From the NCBI RefSeq assembly GCF_001039355.2, contig NW_019776104.1, positions 12,868 through 76,867 on the forward strand: DNA of 64,000 bases. Reading direction: 5' to 3'. The notes beneath the pieces were generated by a model. It made no database searches, was not told the DNA's origin, and saw nothing but the letters and a program-made list of their open reading frames with translations. Within the stretch, counting starts at the first letter, position 1; each line of letters starts with the position of its first letter. Source of the stretch: Lingula anatina. Lineage: Eukaryota > Brachiopoda > Lingulata > Lingulida > Lingulidae. Position numbers and translations under genes: made by a program. Of this stretch, positions 28,922 through 41,400 are shown piece after piece.

Positions 28922-28998
28922 ATGACTACAGTTTTGCCTTTAGTTGCTGGAACGTCAAGTGCAATAGCAGCTGGTGCAATTTTATACAGAATCATTAG
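28922..28998 (+). CDS. TMEM201: TMEM201 exon 1
   Basis: It encodes the hydrophobic N-terminus MTTVLPLVAG to LYRII. It leaves at phase 2 with donor AG|gtaagt. Confidence 0.9.
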
Positions 28999-31900
28999 GT
29001 AAGTGTTTTTTTATGTCTACCGGTAAATCACTGTGCCTTGGAATTCAAGTTAGATCTAGTCTTGGGAAGTTGTGGTGAACTTGAGGTGCACCGACAGCGT
29101 GCAATGGATTGTTGAAATGTCTTCCATACAAATCATGTTTCGGAGGGTTTGATATGATTTTATTTACGAGATTTAAATGTTAGTTGCAATAAACAGTTGA
29201 AAATATCCCATATCGTGACTGGATTACTAGTACATAGTGGATAGAGGTCCAGACTAATCCTAAAAATATATTTTCCATAGCCATTGCAAGACACGAAGTT
29301 TCATTTCCAGTGTAGAGACATGGGTTTTTGTGTTCAGAGATCAGATGCCTTTTAATTTTAATGTATGTACACATTCAAATTAAGATTTTAAAGCATTATA
29401 CTATTTGAATTAATGGCCTCTTTTTGTTCTTTATTGTTGTTGATCACCATTGTGAAATCGTTGAGACAGTGGAGAATATATGTAACTTGTGCTTTATTTC
29501 AGCGTTCAGTTCAGTTAACAATTTGCCATTCACATCTCTTATGTCGGTACCGCAAATGAGCAAGTCAACATATCAGCAAGATATACTAGATAAATTGAAC
29601 ATTACATTAAGTCGGCTTTATATAGCGAGACTTGAATCTGTTATATCTATTCAATGAGCACAAATAATATGAAATTTACCTTATAATGCAATTACCATAA
29701 TATAATTTTAATTAAAATGTTAAATACTGAATTACAGTAAGGCTTTATAGTTGACAATTATACCAATACATTCTTGTATTTTACATTTACTGTATTTCAT
29801 ACTAATGGCCACGCTCAACCAGGTGCTCTAGCTACAGTGATTGGGAAGGTTCAAACCACCCATGGGACAATGGCCCCTCCTGGGTCACCCTTAATGGGCC
29901 ATTTTGCATATCAATGGGCCATCGCTTGACATTTATGGGCCATTTTTAAACATGACAAATATATTTGAAATATCTGTATCAATATTTTTGGGAATAATAT
30001 GATAAGGTTTTGCAGTTAAACTTTGTTAATATATTTATTTAGTTAAGACTTTTATTTGTCTTTTTCAATAAAACCATTACAATGCCTTCTTAACCGAACT
30101 TATTTGAAGACTAAATGAAAAAACAAAATGATCAGAAAACGTACTAGTAATACTCATTAGTAATTGGTTTTTATTTGATGAAACCATCAACAAGAGGTAA
30201 ACAATCTAGATCTCTGAAAAACCTTGATTACTCAAAACTGAGAAAATGTAAATGAAATTGTCTTCACATACTGTCTAGTACTAATTAATCAGTCTTACTG
30301 AAGAGAGATTTCATTACTTAATGAAGTAATCTCTTTTTCCTGTGCCACAAATTCAGTGCATCCTCATAACTTATCTTACTCCCAAGAATCTTAACTCTTA
30401 CACTGTTTGCAGTCGTACTGGAGCCAGGGCCATAGTTGAAGCCATCGGGGTTGGAAACCTCGTGCGACCTGAGAGTGAGAGGTGCTAGCACTAGCAGTAA
30501 CACTATTGTCAGTGTCACTACTACTCGTCGTAGTGCAAGGAGCGCTGCTCTCAAAAGTTGGTACATTTTCTTCCCCCGTCTCCTTTGAGACTTCTTCCTG
30601 AACGTTGGACGGACCCTTAGACGAAGCGGTTGAAGTAAATAAACTGGCGAGATTTTAAAAATCTTTTTCGGCGGCACTTTTCTTTTCACTTCACCAAAGT
30701 CCCATGTGCTTTCAGAACGAAAAGCAAGGTTACTTCTAATTGGATAAAGATGACCTATAAACTGATTGGCCAATAAGATATCAGCTTTTATTTCATTAGC
30801 ATATCTAACGATGTGCTCATTGCTCTCGGCAAACTTCGGCGATTGCGTTCGATAGCTTCCGAATTCGTTCCTGAGACGTCTTCAGGTATGAGAGGAAAAT
30901 TAGGCTAATCAGTTGACGAATAGTTTATTGACGAGTAGACTCTTTTTAAAAACGCGAGGTACTACAAAATCATGCGCCCTTATGCGCCCAGTTACGATTC
31001 TATGCGCGTATGGCGCAATGGCGCGTTCCTTCCCAATCACTGTAGCTAATATACCAATATTTTACCTTTATTATTTATACAGAAAACTAATAAATACAAT
31101 GCACAAATATATTTTGATAAGATAAACACTTTGTAACCCTCAAGTTAAAGGTATTTCTGTTTTTCGTGAGGTTCGTAAAGGCCTTGTTGTCGTGCGCCTT
31201 TGCCGGAGGTGGACTCAAAAAACGCAACAACCGAGATGGTTACTCTAACGGTTTATTGTGCAGGTTAGAAGCGGCCTGAGCGTCGGCCATACAGTCGCTC
31301 GCTGATCCAAGGACTCTGTCGTCTTCGTATGTCCTTACTCCCTCTCAATCTGTCTCATACAGCAAAGAGACTATCTTTTATACCTGATGGGGGAGAGCTC
31401 TTTAAAGTTTCATCAGACTTTGATAAGATGTCGTAAGGACCGCTAAACTATTGGCGACTGTGTGTCTGCCTAGAGGTCCCTTCTGGACGTTTCTCCTTGC
31501 TACTCTATTAGTTATCTCAGTGATTACGATCATCAAATCGATATCCGAGCCTGATTATCCTTTAACGAGCCGACCCCACCGTTTCCCTAACATAACTACT
31601 ATTGTTCTTGTCGGTGGCCTTTGATACGGAGCCCACCATCATTAATTCTTTGTCGGTGAGTCCTGATATGGCATTATTAATCCCGATACTCTTAATGCAA
31701 TCTATTTTGCACGTTACAACTTACATTATGATTTCTCCGTACAACTGTAACAATACACCATACAATGTTGGAAATAACGGTAAAATGCAGGAGAGACCCT
31801 ACTTGTGCAAAATCCTGTAGCGTTATGACTCGGTTACATTCAAAACAGGCGCACAACTTGCGCAAGTCGTGAAAACTACTCACACCTTGTATATGTAAAA

Positions 31901-34792
31901 CAAGGAATCTAGCACTAACACCTTGTTTATCTAAAGCAAGGAATCTGGCACTTACAACCATACTAAAATGTAATTACTCTCTAGTTTTTTTGCCACTTTT
32001 AAAAAGTTTAGACCTGGGCCATTCCGTGGTATTTGGTCCGTAGAAGTCAAAATTTGAAAAAGGTATCCTACTTATAAAACTTATAATTTCTGAAACCAGA
32101 CACCATAAGACACCAGAATCCAAAAGAAATTTTAGGTTCTGATGATTAATTATGATTTTATTGACACTTTTATCTGGAAAACTTATAAAATAGTGTCACG
32201 GAAGGACATTTTTATTTTTGATATATTTTTCATAATAGAGATCATTTTAAACAATAAAGGCTAAATACATTAAATATAACTTATTTCTTACATTTAGTCA
32301 AGTGCATTAGATTAAAAAATATTTGATTATAAAATAATGGATTAATTAATATCAATTTGTCCTTCCGAGATGATTTTGGTACCTATTTTTAAAGTTTTCT
32401 CAGTAACTACAAAAGCTAAAAACTTATAACTTCATATTCTCCTCAACCATGATAGGGGCCAACAAAATATGAAAACATTTTTGCTTAGAACCACTTCAAT
32501 AAGAAATTAAATACAAATATATAAGCATTAAACATGACATCTAGCACAGTGGAAGCACGTATGAGGCATTTTGATTGGACCATAACAGGTCATGTGACCA
32601 ATGAGCCCTAAACCCTTATGTCTTTCAAGATAATCTTGAACTTAAAATTCACAATTATTATATATATAAGCATTTTTAAACTGAGAAACATTTCATTTGA
32701 ATGAATAATTTTGAAGTTATAATAATTTAGACAATTGTTTATATTTATAATTAATAGATTTGGCAAGATTTTCTCTAAAAATGTCTCAATATTATTTAAA
32801 GATGATCAGAGCAGATGAGAACTTATATTATAGTCAAAATTAGTAACTTGTTTGAAGATGAAATACATTACCATAGAAGGACATGTTTACCTTTGATATT
32901 ATTCATCAAACTTATGCTGGTATGTATTCATAAAATATTTTTATTAGCCTTATTTTACATTTTATTTAGCAATGGACAAAACGTCCTTCCGAGATGCGTC
33001 CTTCCATGATGCCTACTAGATATTTTTATATGCAAAATTTTCAAATATATTATTTTTTTTCCAAAAACATTTTTATACACTGAGAAAGTGAAATAATCAA
33101 ATATTCATATTTTGATTTGACTTAAAAAATATATACACAGACAGAGCAGAATTTTAGTGTTGAAGTTGAAAGTTAAAAAACCATGTCCATTTCACGTCCT
33201 TCCGAGATGCTAACTATTTATTATAATTTTTTCATAACTATAATTTTTTGCCTAATTATAACTTACATATAGAAGAATAAACATACAAAAAATGGACCTT
33301 GTAACTTTTTTACTTTTGAAAATATTTTCATTTGAAGTGTCAAATGTCCTTCCGTAACAGCAAAAAAATACCATGGAATGGCCCACCAATAAAAATTAAT
33401 ACTGTTAATACAAGTGCTTCATTTAAGTGATAGGCTTTTATATGACACTGAAATAAAGTTGTCAATTTCCAAGATGTATGTGAATCACAATAGGACATAG
33501 TTTAGTTTGGTATTACTTGAACCTTCCTTGATCAGACCCAGATTGTTTCTCTGTTGCTTTGGAATTAAACATACCTTTAAAAAAGAAAAGTGAAAATCCA
33601 AGATTCATTGCTCCTATGGTTTTATTAATCAATTGAATGGAAATTAAAACATAAAAGCAAAAAAAAAGATGTCGGAGGGGTTGCCAGCTAACTACTTACT
33701 AGATGTACAACATATATTTGAAGTCCTGTGGGCTGTGAGTGGTTTTACTTATCAATTACTGCATCAAAATGCACTAAAAACCATTCTTACATCTGCCTGT
33801 CAATCCCATAAAACCCCCGTCACACTAGAGGCAGAATGAGCAAGAATGCTGTCGGAAAGACAATTCTTTGTGCGTTCCTGGATATTTGAAGAGCATTCTA
33901 AAAATTCCAAGTGCATCCAAATATTTTTACCCATTCTTGTGGCCGCCCGAATGTTTTGCTCATGTTAAAACTTTCGAAGTGCATTCCAAGTGGGAAATAC
34001 TTTAAAAAGTATTCTAACTGTACTATAACTGCATTCTAAATATTCTCACGGCATTCTGACAGCATTCGAAACAGTCAGATCATATTTGAGGGAGATCCGG
34101 ACAGGCAAGTTACTTTAAATCCTGCCAGAATGTTTCGAATGTGCCTAGCATGATCCGGAATCCTATTTCAGCCAGCATTCGAACTACACTCGTACAGCAC
34201 TCAAAGTATATTCTAAATATATTCTGACTGCCTTCTGACAACATTATCGATATTCCTAGTTTTCCAACTACATCCGAGCTGCATTTGAGAGCTAATACAC
34301 CTGCAATGTACACGAATCAGGCGAATTCGAGCGCATTCTGAGTATTCCAATGGTACTCTTATGAGAATTAATGTCAATTTGAACTTTCCACCCGAATGTG
34401 GTGCCAATTTTGAAAATTCTTCATTTCGGCTCATTCTGCTTGATTCCTGTTGATTCCGAACAAGTGTGACGGGGGCTTAACTGAAGTGTTGTACTACCAC
34501 TACTACTACTACAGTTGATAATAAAATTGAGAGAAAGAGAGATAAGGAATTGGCTCTCCACCTTGTCATAATGCAATACATCTAATTTATTTCCAGACCC
34601 AAGTTCAGCATCCGTGTCAACTGCTGGTTTTGTTGCCGTGATACAGTAGTGCCGTATGGAAACAAGGACTGCTGGGACTGCCCTCACTGTGAACAGTACA
34701 ACGGGTTTGCTCAGGTAACCTTCTACTGACTCAGGTGTGTGTGTGTGTATGTTTGTGTGTGTATGTGTGTGTGTGTGTGTATGTGTGCGTGT

Positions 34793-34829
<37 letters not shown>

Positions 34830-35399
34830 GGGAAAGAGAGAGAGAGGAAAAAGATATAAAAATTATTAAAAATTTTTATGCTCTTCATTTTCATACTAAT
34901 TTCCTTAATAAATATGTTTTTAAAAAATTTAAAATTACAATAATATGGAATTTCTGTACTACATTCCATGCCAGGATGGTGACTACAACAAGCCCATCCC
35001 GTCCCAGTATTATGAGAGTATGAACCATCCAATGACAGCAGTACAGACAGAAGATGCCTACAAAGACAGCCGCAGTGTGTTGTGTGAGGCTTGCAGCAGG
35101 AATCAGCTCCTCAAGATCAAACAGTTGGCCAACTTTGTCCCCTGTAACGAGGTATGCTGAGCCTGTGAAACCTGAATATTGCTGCTGGTTTTTCTGTGTG
35201 ATATTCACTGGACCACATCTCTTGAGGTCTACCTATTTTGACAGCTAGTGAAAATTACAAGTACAATTTCTAAAATTGTTTGTTTTGATAATTGATAGCG
35301 TTGCAATATTTCCTTTTCTTTCTTTTCCCCCCTCTGGAAAAAAAAACTTGATTGTGATAAAGTATTTTAAAATATATAAATATGTTTGTTTTAAAGATA

Positions 35400-35431
<32 letters not shown>

Positions 35432-38400
35432 AAATCCTGATTTCTATTTCATGTTTATTTTGTATTACTATAGTATGTTTTAAAATCAATAAATATATAG
35501 ACAGCTGGCCATGATACATTTTTCATTATTATTTAAGTTGTATTTAAGCCTTAATAATAATATTTATATTGTTTTTTCCATTTATATCCTTGTGTATTGA
35601 TATTTTCAAAGTAATCCAGTCTGTGTTGTGTTGGTAATGTAGTGTAATTGACCAGTTGTCTGTTCGCAGGGTAACTATGACACAGAGGTGGCCATGTACA
35701 GAGATCAGCTGGAGCATACCTATCAACTGTGTAAAACCTGTCACATCAAAGTTAAACAAACATTAAACAAACAAGACCAGGTGTTACAGAGAAAGATGAT
35801 GAAACAACACCTGAAGACACCTGACTCTCCCTCAGCTTGCTCAGTAAGACTTCATTCTCTGCATGTTACATATAACTAGAGATATATTAGTCTGTACACT
35901 TTTTAAGATAGATATAAAGTAAAAGTGTCACATTTGGGATAATTGTTTATGTTCATCTAATATGTAAAACAAAGGAAATTAGGCTGCCTCTTGGAAAAAT
36001 GACATTTTCTGTCTCATGAATAAATCAGGAAGAGTACATAGTAGCTGGTCAATTGGGAAGGTTCTTTGATGGTTGACTGTGTGAGTCTAGGGCAAGCAGG
36101 CTGGTGTGAAGAACAGTGCGCCACAGAGAGCATCATTGTCTAAATCTCCCTCACAATAAGATACCTGAAAAATGACTGTTAACATGCATACTCAAGTGTA
36201 CTTTTTATTTTAGGATCATTTTGTCCACAAGGTGGGGCCACCTGCTCACATCAATCTATTACGCCTCACCTCCCTCCTGTGTGCAATCACGCTGCTAGTC
36301 ATCAACTTCCACAGTCTTCAGGAACACAGCGACACTCCCCTCATCAACCTGCAGCGATATCTACCTAGAAGTGCTCTGAAGTATCTGTCCCAGATCTACA
36401 GCCTGGCGTATACAGTGGTGTTTCTGGGATTTTTCAGTGGGATAACAGCAACATTTCTGTTTGGGAAAGATAGGTGGGCAGATAGGATGATGTGATACAG
36501 TGCACTGTCTTTATAATAATAATAATAATAATAATATTTATTATTATTATTGTTTTTATTTAAAAACTGATTTCACATCTTGAGGTTCAGGTTTTAGCCT
36601 TATTTGAGTTTTAATAACAGTTTAGTAAAAGCAGTCAAGTAAAATGTTTTATAATACTGGTTTAAATGCTTGAGTTGGTGATTTGAAATGTTGACTTTTG
36701 GCTGTGAGCTATGTTATGTTGTAGTATATATATCTAATTTTCTTGATATATAGTATATTCTGATCGCCAAGTAAAAAAAGAACCAGGTAATATACTTCAT
36801 CCTCAGTACAACAAGTTTACAGTGTATATACTGCTTGATGTTGCCTATATTTTCTCTCCTGTTTATGTCCCTGTTTCTACCTTTATATTCATGATGTGAA
36901 CATGACAACATCTGGGCTCAGTTTCATCAACATTGGATAGCGCTGAATAACTATGAAAAACAGTATCTATTAGATAAAATTGTTACCCTCTGGGCAATTA
37001 TCCTGTGGGTAAAGTAATGTTTACTAAACACTAGATACTTATTTTATCTCAGATATTGCTTTCCATGATTAAAAAGGCTGTCCTCAGGATAACTGTCCAG
37101 AGGATAACAATCTTATCCAAAGGATATTGTTATCCGTAGGATAGTGCTGTCCAGTGTTGATGAAACTGGGTTCTGGTTCATTACAAGTGATTCAAAGTTT
37201 GTGTTATATAGCATGATCCCTCAATATGTATAGATAAATGTGATGACCTATTATTCCAGGCTAGTGTTGTGGGATGCTGTGGCCTCCTTTGTGTGGCTGG
37301 GACTCCTTTTCGTCCACTCCAGTCTCCCGGCAAAGCTGACTCGTTTACAGGCCCAGGACAGCCATATTTTACAGGTTGCGCTAGCGCTGCTGTGCACCCT
37401 GTTAAGCATGTTATGCTGGTTAATTGATAGAACACCTAGAAGTCAGAGGAGGCAGCTCACTAGAGGGAGGCACAGGAGGTATGCTGGTTCTAGGGCTCCA
37501 AGGAGCATATTTTTTCAGGTCATACCTTTATGTAAAAAAAAATTGTTTGAAAGGCCATTTTAAAGGGAAAAATTGCATGTTATGTTTAAATGAAACCTTT
37601 GTAAGCCTATGTTTTATTTGTACAAACCCAAAAATAGTCAAGAGTGCCAGGCATGAAAAAGTTTGTGGATTGACACTATGTGTATTGGTATTATTAAGAA
37701 TTAAAATGCTTGTACAATATCTTTTTCTTTTAAAAGAGAGTGTTTTATTCCTTACGTGCAAAGTTTATTTTTTAGTATGTGTCCTCTTGGGTTTCTAAAC
37801 CGATTTTTTCCAATCTTTCTAGAGCCAGCAGCTTTATGTCAGACACGTCAGACCTCTCTCACCACTCTAGTCCTGGCGCTGACAGAATGTCTGCATCTTC
37901 AGAGGACTTTGACAGTGTTAGTCAAGTATCCAATCACACAGGAGCATCAGGTCACATGACACATCAGATATCCAATCACATGTTGACCACAAGTCATGTG
38001 ACAAGACATTTGCCCAATCACAATGATACAAGAGAGACCTTGCAGTCTGGGCATCCTATTGATAGCAAGTTGGAAACCATGAGTTTGGGACCTCCATCCA
38101 GGAGAAAAACTGGCAAGGGTAGGTGGAATTTGACATTTTTAGGATTAGTTAGGTCATTCTAGTTATAATATTCCATATTTATTTATTTATATAATCGCCT
38201 TTAAAGGATAAAATTAAAAAAATGAATATAATAAATAAGTAAAAATGAGGTGGAATAAAATGAAATGCATAAAAATTACACAGCGTATATAGAAGACAGT
38301 TTAAAAGAGTTTAAAAGTAGTCCCCCAAGTATGCATTCCTTAGAATGTCTGTCCTGATATCTGGGACTATTGACTAAAAAACTTGATGTGTCTACTATAG

Positions 38401-41400
38401 TCCTTATGGTTCCTGTGACCCTTTGCTAGCAGATTTCATAAAACATAAGTCTAAAATTAGATTTATACCACAGGAGATCAGCCTTTCTAGCAGCGTCTCT
38501 CTCACTAATGAGTGATAGAATATAAAATGAGATATTGATGTGATAAAATCTTACGGTAGGGTGAGCGAATGCTCATAGCCTACAGAAGAGGGATTTAGCT
38601 GATTTAATAACAGCAGCACTAGTATTTGGATTTACTAGAACTTTTAAAAGATCTAATATATCAGGTCTGGAGGAAACACCCATAAATCTAGTAATAAATT
38701 TGTTTTGCAGTTTGTCCAATTCTCTCAGGTGTTTCTGAGACATACAAATCTAATGAGCTCCCTAAGTCATGACAGGTGATACTATTGCTTGCTATATATA
38801 AGAAGTATTATCTTGCAGTCAGTCAACCTCATAAACAATTCAACTTCATTGCCACAATTGTTTTTTTTTTTTTTTTTTTTAATTATTATCATTTTTTTAG
38901 TAACAATAGTTTTTGGTTACCAGAATTGTTTTTGAAATCTGACTCTAGTTTCTGGTGGCTGTTATTTGCTTTTGAAAATTGACACTAGTTTCTGGTGTCC
39001 AGAAGCATTTTTAATAACCACACATGGCACTAGACTGTACCAAAGACTGAATGTTCAATGTTTTGATAATGTTGTCATGCAGTGATTAGTAATGTGTGAG
39101 TATAATTTTTATGAGGAAATGATGAATGACACAGGGATAACAATTCATGGATTGCCATCATAGGATTATTTCAACAATACCCATTAGAAAAATCATTAAA
39201 TTATTTGAGATTTTATTTAAAGGTTAAGCTGATCTATTTTGTTTTGTTTATTTATTTAAGTGACCTGTGCTCTAATGCAAGTAATACAGATACATTTTTT
39301 TTCTTTTTGCACCCAGCCCCAATGGTCTTATAAGTCACTGTTTCATGTTCATGTTATTATTATTATATATCAATGAACATGAAAGTACATAGGAACAATA
39401 AATAATGTAGAAATAAACGTATAAATAGCAATGCTGTACGTTCAACTAAGAGTAACTATGGAAATATAAAATATTAATTACATATTAGTATAAATAATAG
39501 AATGCATATACAAACTAGGACGTTACTCGTTATAAATGAACTCTCTCCGTATCGTATAGACACGCTTTATATAATTACTTAATATTTTTGTATGTTTTGG
39601 TATTATAATTGCCTTTTTCCACATACTTGGTAACAATGTTGTGTCAAATATGAAATTGAACATTGGCATTAGTAAATCAATAATAGTTTTGTATTTCAAA
39701 ATTTCATTGGGGATATTATCTACTCCCGTAGCATTCTTTTGTTTTGTCTTAGCTACTGCTGCGCTAACCTGTTGTTTTTCAATTGTGCCATTTATGCTGT
39801 AATTAGGATTAAACAAGGGGTCAGACATTACACCCTCCATATGTCTTCTATATTCTAGACTTTGTTCAAGAAATTCAGCATCGAAATCATTTATGTCAGT
39901 TTCATTATACAATTTTCTAAAGTCACTTTCATATTTCTTGTAAGTAATATTGATATCATATACTACATCACCATTTTTGTTATACGTTTCCACTGGGATT
40001 TGTGATTTGCCCCTAGGTCCGGCTTTTTTAATGTTGTCCCAAAACTTGCGATGATCTTTGACACAGGCCATCTCTGTTTAACATGCTAGTCTCCTTTTGT
40101 AACGCCTTTCATGATACTGGAGTCATTTGTCATATTCTTGTAATTTTGTTTTATAATCAATGAACAGACTATTTCTAATATATTGATGGCCTTCAGATTT
40201 AGAGTATTGAATTTCTGCATTCTGCATTCGTTTCCGTAAATCCAATAATTCGTCACACCAATATAGTTTGGATATTCTCAACTTCTTTTTTGATTTCCCG
40301 CCATTTTTTATATCAATAAAGGGAACAGTGGCATTCATTTCATGAATTAATTCTTTAACTACGCATTCATACATGTAGTCAACTTCATTTTGATTTTCCC
40401 TCATGAGTTTGATACTATCTATAAGCTGTTTGATTGCTAGCCTTGATATATCTGATGTAAAGATGTCACTTTTATCTTCTTTAACTTTGTATATTCTGCG
40501 GTCACTGCTGTAACTATTTATTTGTTTGTGTTGGTTTATATTGTGCATGTCATCATAACCTAAGTTATCCATATGGGCGTGTTTCAGTGTAGCTTCCAAC
40601 ATTGAGTGATCAGGATGTTTATATCTTCCACTTAAAAGACTCTGTAGATTGTGATTCTCTCTATATAATCACTCATCGTATGTACCCTAAAGTCTGTAAC
40701 TTTGGAGAAATTCTCTTGTGGAGCAATAATGTAGTCTACAACTGATTTTCCTCTCTTTAAATAAGTATAATTGTTATGTGCCTTATCACCCCTACCATTT
40801 AATATGCATGTCTTACTTTCAGTAAGAAATTCAATCAGCTCTGATTTGTGAGAACTTGTCTTCTCATCAATACTATCCCTCCCCTGGATCTCATCGACCT
40901 AAGTCGTGAAATCTCTCATATTACCGATTCGTGCATTTAAATCTCTGCATAGACAAAGTATGTTGCAACTCTCATACATATAACATTTCGCTAATAAATG
41001 TGCAAAGAAATTAGCAGCATCTCTTCCATAAGGCAAGTTTGCAGGAGTGAGATAGCAATTAAAAGTATAATATTTCTATCTGTAATTTTATGTATTAATT
41101 CTATACTTAAGATTCCGTCTACGGACTTATCTACCACCGATAGTTTATATTCATCTGACACACTGTTTTTCACACTGTTCTTATGTTTAGCAAACCTAGG
41201 GTGATCTGATAGTTTAGTTTTAAATCCTTTGTATTTTCATGTTTGGACAAATTTGTTAAGTACAGTTATAACTTGATCTTTTCAGTGGGGGAAAATTGTG
41301 CATTTTTTCTTATACTATTTCTTCAAGTCATTAATTCTAATAAAATCATTCCCATTAAGCTATAGCAAGAAATAAATAAATAGAAAAGCAGGCTACTTTT

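Noticed and set aside
34421-35032. 203-codon minus-strand frame with Ser/Leu and Thr/His runs
   Set aside because: It crosses the GT/GA microsatellite in TMEM201 intron 2 and is antisense to exons 2-3. The composition is low-complexity.
37479-37563. Extension of TMEM201 exon 6 to the donor at 37519
   Set aside because: The extended exon does not keep the frame into exon 7 and gives an early stop. The donor at 37479 is in phase. It is kept only as a possible alternative form.
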